In this document: in pieces, positions 1-8,599 of the stretch
Layout: each line of letters starts with the position of its first letter
Position numbering within the stretch: the stretch's first letter is position 1
DNA from: Verrucomicrobiota bacterium
GTDB lineage: Bacteria; Verrucomicrobiota; Verrucomicrobiia; Chthoniobacterales; UBA10450
Direction: 5' to 3'
Assembly (NCBI GenBank): GCA_003218885.1
Contig: QHOV01000095.1
Location: forward strand, 1-43,968
Length of the DNA: 43,968 nt
Translations under genes and position numbers: made by a program
The notes under the pieces: generated by a model
What the model was told of the DNA's origin: nothing
Databases searched by the model: none
What the model saw: the letters and a program-made list of their open reading frames with translations, nothing else

Positions 1-268
1 GAATCTGTTCGCGGGTACGCAAGCGAAGTGTATTCCCGGAAACCTCGCTCTCGATGTAAGGAAAAAGATTTTGGTCTGTCTTAATGCGCAGGGTAGGGGG
101 TCCATTTTGCCAATTGATTACAAATGCGCCGCTGGCTTGGATGTTGGCAAAGGCGTTAATTTTGCGGTCGTCGATTTTGATATGTCCGTTGCCTCGAACG
201 CCAGGCAACCAGCATCCGGCGACAAGAGCCAGACATCCGGCAAGAACTGCAATCGGGATTTTCTTCAT
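1..268 (-). CDS. GIN-domain (DUF2807) lipoprotein, partial
   Basis: This gene runs off the left edge and so is missing from the ORF track. Reading the minus strand from the ATG at 268 gives MKKIPIAVLAGCLALVAGC, a lipoprotein signal with lipobox-like VAGC (Cys19; an earlier LAGC at 9-12 has too short a hydrophobic stretch before it). The mature part has INAFANIQASGAFVINW and DQNLFPYIESEVSGNTLRLR, the beta-rich pattern of the GIN/DUF2807 'auto-transporter adhesin head' family. Proteins of that family are envelope-associated and of unknown function. Only 89 codons are present. The family assignment is from pattern recognition and would need the rest of the gene. About 150 bp of repeat-bearing DNA separates it from the next gene on the same strand. 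Confidence 0.72.
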   Translation of the reverse strand, partial: MKKIPIAVLAGCLALVAGCWLPGVRGNGHIKIDDRKINAFANIQASGAFVINWQNGPPTLRIKTDQNLFPYIESEVSGNTLRLRTREQI

Positions 269-337
269 GCGAAATAGGATTCTGTTATTTCGATGCGGCG
301 GTGGATCAGTTTGGATTCAGAAAAAAAATCTTGGAAA

Positions 338-414
338 GGCGATCTCAAGGTCGCCCCACGGCGGACCCTCCTTCGGCAAGCATACGGCGGGCGAGCTGGA
401 GACCGCCGCTCCTT
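338..414. repeat. Family C hairpin repeat pair
   Basis: The first hairpin has arms GGCGA/TCGCC around the 8-nt loop TCTCAAGG (338-355). The second, at about 390-407, has GGCG/CGCC arms around a loop containing GCTGGAGA, close to the reverse complement of the first loop. The string GGAGACCGCCGCTCCTTG at its end recurs exactly near 1489-1506. The element lies between two minus-strand genes and abuts the stop of the 417-1343 gene. Confidence 0.6.
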
Positions 415-416
415 GT

Positions 417-1343
417 TCATTTGACAATTTTCAGCTTCACTGCATCCACTAAAACGTCATCGACATAAAATTCCACCCGGTAATCGCCTGGTGCCCAGCC
501 ATCTTCAGGTCGGGTCAGCGTGAACACTCCGTGCGCGATCGGGCTTTCGGCGACAGCGGAGACTTCGTCCACCTTGTAATCTTGAGGAAAATCCTCGCCG
601 ATGTTCTCGGCGATCCAGACGGCCTTGATCTTTGCGCCTTTTCGCAACCGTTGGCCCTGCCAGCGAACGTAAATCTGTGACGTGCTTGACGAAAAAGTCG
701 TAATCGGATTTCCGAATTGCTCCTTTGCAAGCTGGAGCAAATCGCCATTGGCAGCCCGCATCGCCGTCACATCTTTAACGATGCCAACGCCTATTGCGAA
801 CCAACGATCGATTGTCATGCGGCTCGGTGATGTCTGCTCCCCATAAATGCGGAATGCATGAAAATTACCAGCCGGTACGCGAATATCTTCCTCACCGACG
901 ACCTCGTAATGCTGACGAACTGATGCTTCGCCTGCCTTTCCGTTGAAATCCCAGCTGGCACCCTTCTTGAGCGGAGCAGCGATCATCGTTTGTGGCGAAT
1001 CAAACTTAACCAGCTCGCCGTCCAGATTAATCCGCGCCCGGCAAACGATACCATGGTCATCGACGGTCAGCAGGTCCGCATTCGTAATTACGCCGGCTCG
1101 GTGCATTTCGAACTTGAGAAGATCTTTCCCATCGACATTCTCCGTCCCATTGATGCGATACAAAACTCGCAGGCGGATTTTGCCATCGGCGTCCGGTTTG
1201 GCGTCAGGAATTTTAAGGCCCTTGCCGATTTCTTCGGTCATGTTGTATCGCCAGCTCGTTCCATCTGCGGTGGGCATCAATGAAGCGGCTACTTCCGAAG
1301 CAATCGTGATGGAATAAAAGGCGACAGCGCAGATCTTTTTCAC
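417..1343 (-). CDS. Secreted protein of unknown function
   Basis: A 308-residue protein opening with MKKICAVAFYSITIASEVAAS, a Sec-type signal peptide. The start is GTG and no clear ribosome-binding site is visible. The middle (about 60-205) is beta-rich and ends in VPAGNFHAFRIYGEQ and WFAIGVGIVKDV, which resembles the DUF3108/TapB-like pattern of periplasmic proteins. The C-terminal 90 residues (TFSSSTSQIYVRWQGQ to VDAVKLKIVK) look like an Ig-like domain, with the GDYRVEFYVDD motif typical of such folds. No catalytic motif was found. It is flanked on both sides by family C repeats. Envelope location is inferred; function is unknown. Confidence 0.8.
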   Translation of the reverse strand: MKKICAVAFYSITIASEVAASLMPTADGTSWRYNMTEEIGKGLKIPDAKPDADGKIRLRVLYRINGTENVDGKDLLKFEMHRAGVITNADLLTVDDHGIVCRARINLDGELVKFDSPQTMIAAPLKKGASWDFNGKAGEASVRQHYEVVGEEDIRVPAGNFHAFRIYGEQTSPSRMTIDRWFAIGVGIVKDVTAMRAANGDLLQLAKEQFGNPITTFSSSTSQIYVRWQGQRLRKGAKIKAVWIAENIGEDFPQDYKVDEVSAVAESPIAHGVFTLTRPEDGWAPGDYRVEFYVDDVLVDAVKLKIVK

Positions 1344-1381
1344 GAAGGCTAAGTCGCACGCTTGTATTGGATCGACAAGGC

Positions 1382-1500
1382 GCGGCGGTCTCTAGTCCGC
1401 CGCCTCTCAGAAAATGATGCCTTCACAGCTGTCAATCTTGAAATCGACGGCTATCCAAGCGGTGGCTCCCTTGGTTGGATCGGCGATTGGAGACCGCCGC
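1382..1500. repeat. Family C hairpin repeat pair
   Basis: A perfect 7-bp hairpin GCGGCGG/CCGCCGC encloses loop TCTCTAGT (1382-1403). A second, inverted copy near 1481-1499 has GGCG/CGCC arms around ATTGGAGA. These loops are related to those of the 338-414 element (TCTCAAGG, GCTGGAGA) while the stem sequences differ. The pair sits upstream of the phosphodiesterase and inside the ORF-track N-terminal extension, which argues that the gene starts further downstream. Confidence 0.6.
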
Positions 1501-1521
1501 TCCTTGCTTTATGATTCTCAG

Positions 1522-3066
1522 ATGCCGCGAATGATCACACTGCTTTTGTGGATCCTCTGCGTGCCTGCCATTGCAGCCGGTACGCTGAAATCTGAGCGGC
1601 ATATAGTCGTAGTCGTCTGGGACGGGATGCGACCGGATTTTGTCAGCGAAAAAAACACCCCGGCGCTTTATAAGCTTTCGCATGATGGAGTCATTTTTCG
1701 CAATCACCATGCCGTTTACCCCAGCGCGACGATGGTCAATGGGACCGTGCTCGTCACCGGTGTTTATCCCAGCGAGAGCGGAATTATCGCAAACCACGTA
1801 TATCGGCCGGAAATCGATCTCAACCACACAATCGATGTTGAGATTCCAGCAGTAGTGAAGAAGGGAGACGAATTGTCGGGCGGCAAATACATTTCCGTCC
1901 CAACCATCGCCGAACTCGTCCAGCGTGCAGGCGGGCGCACGGTAATTGCGACGGCTAAAACTGTTGGGCTTTTATTGGATCGACATCGTGATCGTGCACG
2001 CGCGACCAAGAGCGTCGCCTTGTTCGCGGGCAATTCATTCCAGGCTGGAATTCTCGGTCCGATTATCGAAACGCTTCGTCCGTTTCCACCTTATCATTTG
2101 CAACAGGACGCCTGGACGACGAAGGCACTGACCGATTTCTTTTGGAAAGATGGGCTACCGGTTCTTTCGATTCTTTGGCTCGGCGAGCCAGATCTTACCC
2201 AACACGAATCCGCGCCGGGCGCATCGGCGGCGCTTGCCGCTATCAAGTCCGCTGATGAAAATCTCGCGGCTGTGCTCGCGGCGTTAGATCAGCGAGATGC
2301 GCGCGGAACAACAGACATGTTTGTGGTTTCCGATCATGGTTTTTCCACGATCGAGCGCTCAATCGATTTGCGAAAAATCCTGAATGATGCCGGTTTCGTC
2401 GCGAAGACCGAATTCGAACGCCAGCCGGAACCTGGAGAGATCATGCTAGCCGGCAACGGCGGGAGCGTTCTTTTCTATGTTGTCGGGCATGATGAGAAGC
2501 TGATTCATCGTCTCGTTGAGTTTTTGCAGCAATCCGATTTTACCGGCGTAGTTTTCACGAAAGAACCGATGGAAGGGACGTTCACGCTGGAGCAAGCGAA
2601 GATGGATCGGCCTGAGCCGGATCACAGACCCGATGCCGTGATGTCTTTTCGCTGGAACGATTCGAAAAATCAATTCGGGATTCCGGGAATGATCGACGCC
2701 GATTGGCAGCGAGGAGCAGGCAAGGGAACCCACGCCACGCTCAGCCGCTTTGACATGCACAACATGTTGATCGCCGCCGGCCCGGACTTTCGCCGAGGCC
2801 AAACGGATGATTTAGCAACAGGCAATATCGATCTTGCCCCGACAATCCTGCGCATTCTGGCAATGACGCCGCCACATCAAATGAATGGCAGAGTTTTGTT
2901 CGAAGCGGTCGCGAATCTCAACGAGCCAGCGCCCAAAGCGGAAAGCAAGACAATCGAAGCTACAAAAGACTTTCGATCCGGCACGTGGCGGCAATCACTC
3001 AAAATCTCACGCGTGGGCTCAACCATCTATCTCGACGAAGGCAACGGTACGTTTACGCCGAAATAG
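1522..3066 (+). CDS. Type I phosphodiesterase / nucleotide pyrophosphatase family
   Basis: An alkaline-phosphatase-superfamily hydrolase of the NPP type, probably exported. The ORF is open from 1414, but its first 36 codons read through a repeat. The ATG at 1522 gives MPRMITLLLWILCVPAIAAG, a good signal peptide, so that start is preferred (1531 is an alternative). Metal and catalytic motifs follow in NPP order: VVVVWDGMRPDF (metal Asp); YPSATMVNGTVLVTGVYP, with the Thr in the nucleophile position of PTxTFPNH-type motifs; EPDLTQHE; VVSDHGFS; and GTHATLSRFDMHN near the C-terminus. By family it hydrolyses phosphodiester or phosphomonoester bonds with two metal ions. The substrate cannot be told from sequence. 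It is transcribed alone, divergent from its left neighbour. Confidence 0.88.
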   Translation: MPRMITLLLWILCVPAIAAGTLKSERHIVVVVWDGMRPDFVSEKNTPALYKLSHDGVIFRNHHAVYPSATMVNGTVLVTGVYPSESGIIANHVYRPEIDLNHTIDVEIPAVVKKGDELSGGKYISVPTIAELVQRAGGRTVIATAKTVGLLLDRHRDRARATKSVALFAGNSFQAGILGPIIETLRPFPPYHLQQDAWTTKALTDFFWKDGLPVLSILWLGEPDLTQHESAPGASAALAAIKSADENLAAVLAALDQRDARGTTDMFVVSDHGFSTIERSIDLRKILNDAGFVAKTEFERQPEPGEIMLAGNGGSVLFYVVGHDEKLIHRLVEFLQQSDFTGVVFTKEPMEGTFTLEQAKMDRPEPDHRPDAVMSFRWNDSKNQFGIPGMIDADWQRGAGKGTHATLSRFDMHNMLIAAGPDFRRGQTDDLATGNIDLAPTILRILAMTPPHQMNGRVLFEAVANLNEPAPKAESKTIEATKDFRSGTWRQSLKISRVGSTIYLDEGNGTFTPK

Positions 3067-3095
3067 CAAACGGCGGCTTCCAATTCGCGATTTGT

Positions 3096-3121
3096 TGTAG
3101 CCGGGGGCGATGACCCCGGTC
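3096..3121. repeat. Family B hairpin repeat (single)
   Basis: TGTAGCC is followed by stem CCGGGG/CCCCGG (3101-3106, 3114-3119) around the 7-nt loop GCGATGA. It is one half of the TGTAGCC...GGCTACA element seen complete at 22155. It lies 30 bp after the phosphodiesterase stop, in a 235-bp gap between convergent genes that otherwise holds only AT-rich sequence. Confidence 0.65.
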
Positions 3122-3301
3122 TTTCAAGTATTAGCACTATCGATTCGCTCTCTCGTTGCGTTTTTGCTCTCTTCGTGTCATCCGCGTGATCCGCGTAATT
3201 CGCGGTTCAAAAGTTTTTTCACCTTTTTCCAAACTTCGCCGCGAAAATCTGGTGAAAATTGTGGAAGGAGCAAAACATATAAAAATCCTGACAAATTCGC
3301 G

Positions 3302-4240
3302 TCATTGATCACGACTCATTGAAGGCGTCTGCGCACTCGTGCTCGTATCGGGAACACCGAATGCTGCCAGATTCAAGACGATCATAACGAGCGCGAAGAG
3401 ATACAGCCCCATCAGTAATCCTATCGCAGCGTGCATCGCCAGAATACAAACCAGCCAAACGAGGCGAGTCTTTTTCATCCAAATGAAAACTGGGTAACTC
3501 ACTTCGAGCAGGCAGATTGAAATTCCAAGCGCAGGCAGAGCGTATTTGAAGCGAACAAGAATATCCGGCGGAACAAGGTTAAAAGGCGGCCGAATCAGCG
3601 AGCGCCAGAGATTGGAACCGTTCCACCAGCCGTTGCCGAGACATTTCGCCAGTCCGCCAATGAAGTAAACAAAACATAGTTGGAGCTGTAGGACGCGCCG
3701 CCAAAAACCCAAAAGCTGCGGATTTTTCGGTTTTGTTTTAACCACCCAGTGATCAAAGGAGTAGCGGTCTGGCAGTGGAGACAACATTAAGTAGAACAGT
3801 GCCGTCGTCATGAAACTATCGGCGCCGTAGGCCAGTAGCCCTCCACTTTCTGCGGCGCAGAGGTGCAGAAACCAGGCGACAATCGCCGCAGGGCGGCACA
3901 AGAGTCCCAGTAACAAAAAGCAGCCCGCGGAAAGCAGGCAAGCCCAGGCAACACTTAGCACGGTTTCTTCACTCAGGTTGACGCTGCGACCCAGAGCGAC
4001 CAGCCAGCCGAGCTTCGGAATCAATAGACTGTCGAAAGAGGTAATTGCTTCGCCAACTTCCCGACCGACAAGACCCTTGCCACTGCTCGCGAACAGATAG
4101 TGCCAGTCGCTCCTAAGGAAGAGCGCATAGGCAACCATTTGCAACCCCAAACCGATCCGTAAAACTGCAAGCCACGCGTCCGTTTCCCGCGGAAACAGAA
4201 AGTGCATCGAGCGTTCCCACCACCCTTCCAGCGAAATCAT
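3302..4240 (-). CDS. HTTM-domain integral membrane protein
   Basis: A 312-residue polytopic membrane protein with about seven hydrophobic segments. The order of motifs (LRIGLGLQMVAYALFLRSDW near the N-terminus, GADSFMTTALFYLMLSPLPDRYSFDHW, then LQLCFVYFIGGLAKCLGNGWWNG) matches the HTTM family, the transmembrane domain related to vitamin-K-dependent gamma-carboxylase. Bacterial members are membrane proteins of unknown activity. The ATG at 4240 is used; Met12 is a possible alternative. The next gene on the same strand (4396-4995) encodes a small membrane-anchored protein and is probably a functional partner. Carboxylase activity is not claimed, because the lumenal catalytic domain of the eukaryotic enzyme is absent. 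Confidence 0.85.
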   Translation of the reverse strand: MISLEGWWERSMHFLFPRETDAWLAVLRIGLGLQMVAYALFLRSDWHYLFASSGKGLVGREVGEAITSFDSLLIPKLGWLVALGRSVNLSEETVLSVAWACLLSAGCFLLLGLLCRPAAIVAWFLHLCAAESGGLLAYGADSFMTTALFYLMLSPLPDRYSFDHWVVKTKPKNPQLLGFWRRVLQLQLCFVYFIGGLAKCLGNGWWNGSNLWRSLIRPPFNLVPPDILVRFKYALPALGISICLLEVSYPVFIWMKKTRLVWLVCILAMHAAIGLLMGLYLFALVMIVLNLAAFGVPDTSTSAQTPSMSRDQ

Positions 4241-4315
4241 GACCTATGTGCTTTTGGATTAGATGATCTATTGACAACTACAGGGAGAACCGGGAGTGAG
4301 AGGATGATTTACCAC

Positions 4316-4387
4316 GGGGTGCACGGAGTAACGCGCCCTACCAACGAAGAAAACGTATCTTAGCAAAGCGGGCAGTCCTCTGCCCGC
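4316..4387. repeat. Family A hairpin repeats
   Basis: A degenerate copy of the CGCGCACGGAGTGACGCGCCCTACC repeat (4316-4342) is followed by a perfect hairpin GCGGGCAG/CTGCCCGC around TCCT (4368-4387). The CAGTCCTCTG core of the hairpin recurs at 12418 with different stem arms. Both lie in the 155-bp gap between the HTTM gene and its partner. Confidence 0.6.
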
Positions 4388-4395
4388 CGCTTCCT

Positions 4396-4995
4396 CTACT
4401 GCTTTTGCTCATCACGCAGGCTGAAATCGAAGCTGAACATTGGTTGAAATGTGTCTGCCTTGCCATGCTCGAACTCAGTCATGCCAGGTGGAGTTACGGA
4501 CCCAAAAACGGCGCGAATCTTTTTCACGTCGGGATGCTCCCGCCAGACGGAGAACGCCAGTCTTTTCACGAGTGCCTCTCGGACCGGCTCGTAGCGCTCC
4601 TCGGCCAACCTGTCTAATAAGCTTTCCAATCGCAGTGCGGCGGCTCTGCTGCGCACACGCGGCGATTCGTATTCCACGCGTCCGTCGTCGTAAAACAGCT
4701 CGAGGCTCAATCGGTGGTGACCGGGAACGTTGGGAGCAAAAAAAGTATAGCCAGCCTGGATTCCGGCAGCATGCAGATAGGTCGCGATGCCGCGTCGGAT
4801 CGGATTCGACCCCCGCGCCTCTTTTCCCAGGCACCACGTGGCAACTATCTCACCCCTGCGTGCGTACTCGTTGCAAATTGCGGGTAAAATCGTTGACCCT
4901 TGCGCTATCAACCAGAATACTCCCGCAAGGCAGACCGCGGTGATCAAAAAGAAGTGTATTCCAAACCACGCCGCGTGAATTCGCTTTGAAGACAT
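4396..4995 (-). CDS. Single-pass membrane protein, HTTM partner
   Basis: A 199-residue protein with one N-terminal membrane segment (about 10-32, HAAWFGIHFFLITAVCLAGVFW) and a soluble remainder containing GYTFFAPNVPGHHRLSLELFYDDGRVEYESPR. The FAPN-P motif followed by an acidic strand is what I recall for small proteins encoded beside HTTM genes (DUF5819-like); that link is from memory and only moderately sure. It lies immediately upstream of the HTTM gene on the same strand, so the two probably form an operon, interrupted by a family A repeat. No enzymatic motif was seen. Confidence 0.72.
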   Translation of the reverse strand: MSSKRIHAAWFGIHFFLITAVCLAGVFWLIAQGSTILPAICNEYARRGEIVATWCLGKEARGSNPIRRGIATYLHAAGIQAGYTFFAPNVPGHHRLSLELFYDDGRVEYESPRVRSRAAALRLESLLDRLAEERYEPVREALVKRLAFSVWREHPDVKKIRAVFGSVTPPGMTEFEHGKADTFQPMFSFDFSLRDEQKQ

Positions 4996-5063
4996 GTCAT
5001 GAAAACGGTGTGGTCAGGGAACCGCTGGTTTGTGAAAAACGGTGGCGTGATCCGCGACGCGTA

Positions 5064-5094
5064 AATTTTCTTAAGGAAAAAGTTTAAGAAAATT
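5064..5094. other. AT-rich inverted repeat
   Basis: Perfect 11-bp arms AATTTTCTTAA and TTAAGAAAATT flank the 9-nt spacer GGAAAAAGT, about 70 bp upstream of the 4396-4995 gene on the minus strand. It could be an operator or a weak terminator. Nothing else is visible in 4996-5196. Confidence 0.45.
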
Positions 5095-5196
5095 CGTTCT
5101 TTTTCCGAAACTTCATTCCGCCGTTTCCGTAGGAGAGTAGTAGAGGAATAAGAATTAACGAGAACCCATGTGGCCACCGCTTCGGTACACAATACA

Positions 5197-5220
5197 GCCA
5201 GTCCCGACCTCGGGACTGGC
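5197..5220. terminator. GC-rich palindrome, probable terminator
   Basis: Perfect 11-bp arms GCCAGTCCCGA/TCGGGACTGGC with a 2-nt centre lie 27 bp beyond the stop of the minus-strand gene 5247-5573. No long T tract follows, so it may be a repeat-type structure rather than a classic intrinsic terminator. Confidence 0.45.
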
Positions 5221-5246
5221 ACCCTGTTCCGTTGCTAATCAGCCGG

Positions 5247-5573
5247 TTAAAGCGTCGCTGCGACTGATTTCAAGTTTTCAGTCGCCACGTTACTGTCGCC
5301 GGTTGGGAGGACCAACTCAACGAACCAAGCACCGTTTGCGCGATTGTTAGCGTAGTCGCCGATTGGAAGGACCAACTCAACAAACCAGGCACCATTTGTG
5401 CGCTGATCCGCGTAGAACGTTGTGCTGTTGTCCGTTCGAATGCTCTTCAATGTCAAAGAACTTTGGTTCTGAGTGGGCGCTTGTATAGCCAGGGTGCTAA
5501 CCCCGACAACTGCTGCTGTTACCAGCATTGCCGCGACCAACCGTTTGATGATGCTAGCTGAGTATTTTTTCAT
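5247..5573 (-). CDS. Small secreted protein with 20-residue internal duplication
   Basis: The ORF track begins at 5705, but the ATG at 5573 gives MKKYSASIIKRLVAAMLVTAAVVGVSTLAIQA, a clear signal peptide, with AAAGG about 8 nt upstream. The mature protein of about 75 residues contains NGAWFVELVLPIGDYANNRA followed directly by a near-identical NGAWFVELVLPTGD. The DNA repeats with a 60-bp period (5303 and 5363). I do not recognise the family. It lies downstream of and on the same strand as the sigma factor and Ser/Thr kinase genes, so it may belong to that signalling unit. A TTGACA at 5604-5609 (minus strand) could be part of its own promoter, but the spacing to any -10 is poor. Confidence 0.68.
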   Translation of the reverse strand: MKKYSASIIKRLVAAMLVTAAVVGVSTLAIQAPTQNQSSLTLKSIRTDNSTTFYADQRTNGAWFVELVLPIGDYANNRANGAWFVELVLPTGDSNVATENLKSVAATL

Positions 5574-5764
5574 AAACTGGCCTTTACAGACATTGTGAGT
5601 AACTGTCAAGCACAAAAACCCGCCACTCTTATATTTAGCGCTGCGGTGCGAATCATCCGGCTTCGGCGACGCGTCTGCCATTGTCCTGTGGGAAAACCGG
5701 TCCACATCTGTGCCGGGCGGTTTCGCGAACCCTTCTGAGTGCGCGTGTCCGGCAGTGCGGAATG

Positions 5765-8599
5765 TTATTTCGGTGCGAGCGAAGCGACGATCGCTTCAAA
5801 TCGGGGATCACCTCGTAGGGGGTCCCAAAGCGGATGTAGTCGCAAATAACCGTAGCTGATGTGGCTGCCCGGCAGGTACGTTGTCTCAGCCAATCTCTGG
5901 ACAGCGCGATCTTTGTCACCGGCCCACGCGTAAATCACAGCAAGATATCGCACGAGCGTTGCACCCTCGATGGCATTTTTGCTAACCGGCGTCAACTCAA
6001 CTGCGCGTTCGCCTTCGCGAATCGCATCCTCCGTGTTCCCGAGCACGGCATTAACCACACCGAGCGCACAAACTGCAGCCGCATCGTCCGGTTGATTCCG
6101 CACCGTTTCGCCGAGTTCTTTTCGCGCGCTTTCAAAGCGCGCACGAGCTGCCGACTTATCACCACGCACCCGAGCGGCAAGACCCTCGCACCAGCCGTTA
6201 GGGAATGGAATGGTTTCGTCAAAGCACCCACCGTTATCCATATTGGACAACGCGCGCTGGACCCCAACGGAATCGCGTTCGCGCAAGAGGACCACCAGCC
6301 ACGGATTAACAAAGCCAAGCGCGGCGTTCGCGTCATCCGCCAAAATTGCGTCAATCCTCGTTTCGAAAGCTTTCGGGTCTGCACGATCCTCCAGATCGAC
6401 CAATGCGCGTCGCGCTCCGCTCGGAACGTCTTTTGGAGCGATTGCCAGCACGCGATCAAGAGTCGCAGCCATCTCTTTGTAGCGGCCCAACGCCTCGTAT
6501 GTAAGGGCGATTTGCTGGAGCACAGAAAAATCCCGGGGATTCAGCTGTAACGCCTGCGTCATTTCCTCAAGCGATTTCTCCCAGCGACCTTGACGCCGGT
6601 CAATGTACCCGGCCAAAAGTGGAATCCGCGATTCGTTCGGCAACGTCAAGCGAGCAAGCACCAGCTCCTGCCTGGCGCGATCATAATCCCGGTACGCATA
6701 ATAATAATGGTGAGCGAGAGCCAAATGGGTTTCTCCCAATTCGGGGCGTAGCTGCTGGAGCGACTGAATCACTGTTTCAGCCAATTTCAGACGCGCATCG
6801 GTGTGGTCGAAGCCGCCAAAAAATATTCGGTCATGCGCTCCCGCTAACTGGCAATAGGCGTCAAAGAACGACGGGTCGCGCGCCACCGCCTGATCAAGCA
6901 GTTGAACCGCCTGAAACAGATCTTCCTTTTGTCGTGTGCTCAATGAGATGTCATATAGTAAGCTTTTGGCTCGCAGATACGCGTCATACGAAATCAGATC
7001 CGAGGTTCGTACCTCTTGAAGAGCAGTTTTCGCCGCGGGTGAAACGCCGACTCCCAGCTTGTCTGCGATTTTCTGCGCGATCTCGCTCTGAAGCGTAAAC
7101 ACACCGCTCAAGTTTCGATCGTATTGCTCCGCCCACACGCGAGCGTTTTTGCGCGTATCAATGAGTTCGGCATTTACGTGTATAATGCCCGCTTTTGTTT
7201 GTACGTTTCCCTTCAGCACGTAAGCGACATTCAACGCGCGGCCGATTTCCTGCGTGTCGCGCGCACTGCGGTAGTTGGCGACACTGTTGTGGTTGATCAC
7301 CTTCAGATCGGCCACTTTCGCCAGCTTAGTGGAAACGCCGTCGTAAACGCCGCCGGCGAAAAACGCGTTTTCTTTGTCTGGACTGAGACTTTCAAAAGGT
7401 AACACAGCGATGCCAGCTGGCGGGTCACTGTTCTCAGGAGCCACTTCGCCCTTCCAAATCAGTATGCCGACGGCCGTTCCCAGCGTCAGCAAAAGCGCGG
7501 CCATTCCGGCAACAATTGGATTGCGTCGCGACCACCGCCAGAGACGCACCGGCGGCGAAACTGGCCGCGCGACAATGGAATGGCCGTGGAGCCAGCGTTC
7601 AAGATCTTCGGCCAGCTCGCCAGCTGAGCGATAACGCGCGTGTGGCTCGCGTTCCAAACATTTCGCACAGATTGTTTCCAGATCGCGATCAAGAGCTGGC
7701 GCCAGGCTGCGCAATTTGGGCGCGGGTTTTTCAGTCGCCTGCTGAATGACCTTCAGCGCGTGCTCACCTATGAATGGCGGTCGACCACTTAAAAGGTGGA
7801 ACAGAATCGCACCCAAACCATAAATATCAGCCGCGGGCGTAAGCTTACTCGCCGACCCGTTCACTTGTTCGGGCGCGATGTAGCCTGGCGTCCCGAAAAT
7901 GCTGGGTGTGCGCGTCAAATCGCTCATTGGCTCCAGCCATTTTGCCAATCCGAAATCGCTGACTTGCGGTTCGCTGTGGCCGTCCAGTAAAATATTTCCC
8001 GGTTTGAGATCGCGATGGAGGATTCCCTCGCCATGGGCGTATTGCAGCGCGCGCGCCACCTTGGCCATCAACGCAACAGCGCGACGCGGCTCCCTGCGCA
8101 ATGCGGGGACCGCTTCGAGCAAACTGCCGCCGCCGGCAAACTTCATGCTGAAGAAGGGCAGCCCCTCTTCGCTCTCGCTTACTTCATAAATCGGCAGAAT
8201 GTTCGGGTGATCGAGCTTGGCCGCAGCCTGAGCTTCGCGCCGAAAGCGCATCAGCGTCTCCCGCGAATCGGCGTGGCACGATAAAATGCGCTTCAGCGCA
8301 ACGATGCGGCGCGAATGCCGTTGGCGCGCCCGATAAATCACGCCCATTCCGCCGCGGCCGATTTCTTCCAGAATCTGATAATTGCCTAACAGCCAATCCG
8401 CGTCAGGTCCGTGAATTCTGCTGAGCAGATCATCCAGCGTTTCCTCGGCCTGTGCGTGGTCGCCGTTGCTGTCAACACCTGTGGAAAGAAGACAATTTAG
8501 ACAAAGACCGCGACCAACGCGCGATGCCGAGCCACACTTTACGCAGCTGCCCGACTCATTCTGAAGATGGAGGGAAACGGAACCGGCGGGCGAGCTCAT
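5765..8599 (-). CDS. Ser/Thr protein kinase with TolB-like and TPR regions
   Basis: A 944-residue membrane-spanning kinase. It starts with a CxxC...CxxC zinc-ribbon-like segment (Cys19, 22, 33, 36). A complete Hanks-type kinase domain follows (about 72-345): GRGGMG loop, VALKRIL lysine, HRDLKPGN catalytic loop, DFGLA and GTPGYIAPEQ. A single membrane helix lies near 370-392. Beyond it comes a TolB-N/FlgO-like module (GIAVLPFESLSPDKENAFFAGG) and a long TPR array (about 540-930). By family it autophosphorylates and phosphorylates Ser/Thr of partner proteins; the outer TolB/TPR part probably senses envelope signals. It follows the ECF sigma factor gene on the same strand (280-bp gap), a pairing common in Verrucomicrobia and Planctomycetes. 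Two kinase-free paralogs of the TolB/TPR part lie at 27978 and 30674. Confidence 0.93.
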   Translation of the reverse strand: MSSPAGSVSLHLQNESGSCVKCGSASRVGRGLCLNCLLSTGVDSNGDHAQAEETLDDLLSRIHGPDADWLLGNYQILEEIGRGGMGVIYRARQRHSRRIVALKRILSCHADSRETLMRFRREAQAAAKLDHPNILPIYEVSESEEGLPFFSMKFAGGGSLLEAVPALRREPRRAVALMAKVARALQYAHGEGILHRDLKPGNILLDGHSEPQVSDFGLAKWLEPMSDLTRTPSIFGTPGYIAPEQVNGSASKLTPAADIYGLGAILFHLLSGRPPFIGEHALKVIQQATEKPAPKLRSLAPALDRDLETICAKCLEREPHARYRSAGELAEDLERWLHGHSIVARPVSPPVRLWRWSRRNPIVAGMAALLLTLGTAVGILIWKGEVAPENSDPPAGIAVLPFESLSPDKENAFFAGGVYDGVSTKLAKVADLKVINHNSVANYRSARDTQEIGRALNVAYVLKGNVQTKAGIIHVNAELIDTRKNARVWAEQYDRNLSGVFTLQSEIAQKIADKLGVGVSPAAKTALQEVRTSDLISYDAYLRAKSLLYDISLSTRQKEDLFQAVQLLDQAVARDPSFFDAYCQLAGAHDRIFFGGFDHTDARLKLAETVIQSLQQLRPELGETHLALAHHYYYAYRDYDRARQELVLARLTLPNESRIPLLAGYIDRRQGRWEKSLEEMTQALQLNPRDFSVLQQIALTYEALGRYKEMAATLDRVLAIAPKDVPSGARRALVDLEDRADPKAFETRIDAILADDANAALGFVNPWLVVLLRERDSVGVQRALSNMDNGGCFDETIPFPNGWCEGLAARVRGDKSAARARFESARKELGETVRNQPDDAAAVCALGVVNAVLGNTEDAIREGERAVELTPVSKNAIEGATLVRYLAVIYAWAGDKDRAVQRLAETTYLPGSHISYGYLRLHPLWDPLRGDPRFEAIVASLAPK

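Noticed and set aside
5861-6550. 229-residue plus-strand ORF inside the kinase gene
   Set aside because: It is the antisense shadow of a strongly conserved TPR coding region; composition is Arg/Ser-rich and no motif is present.
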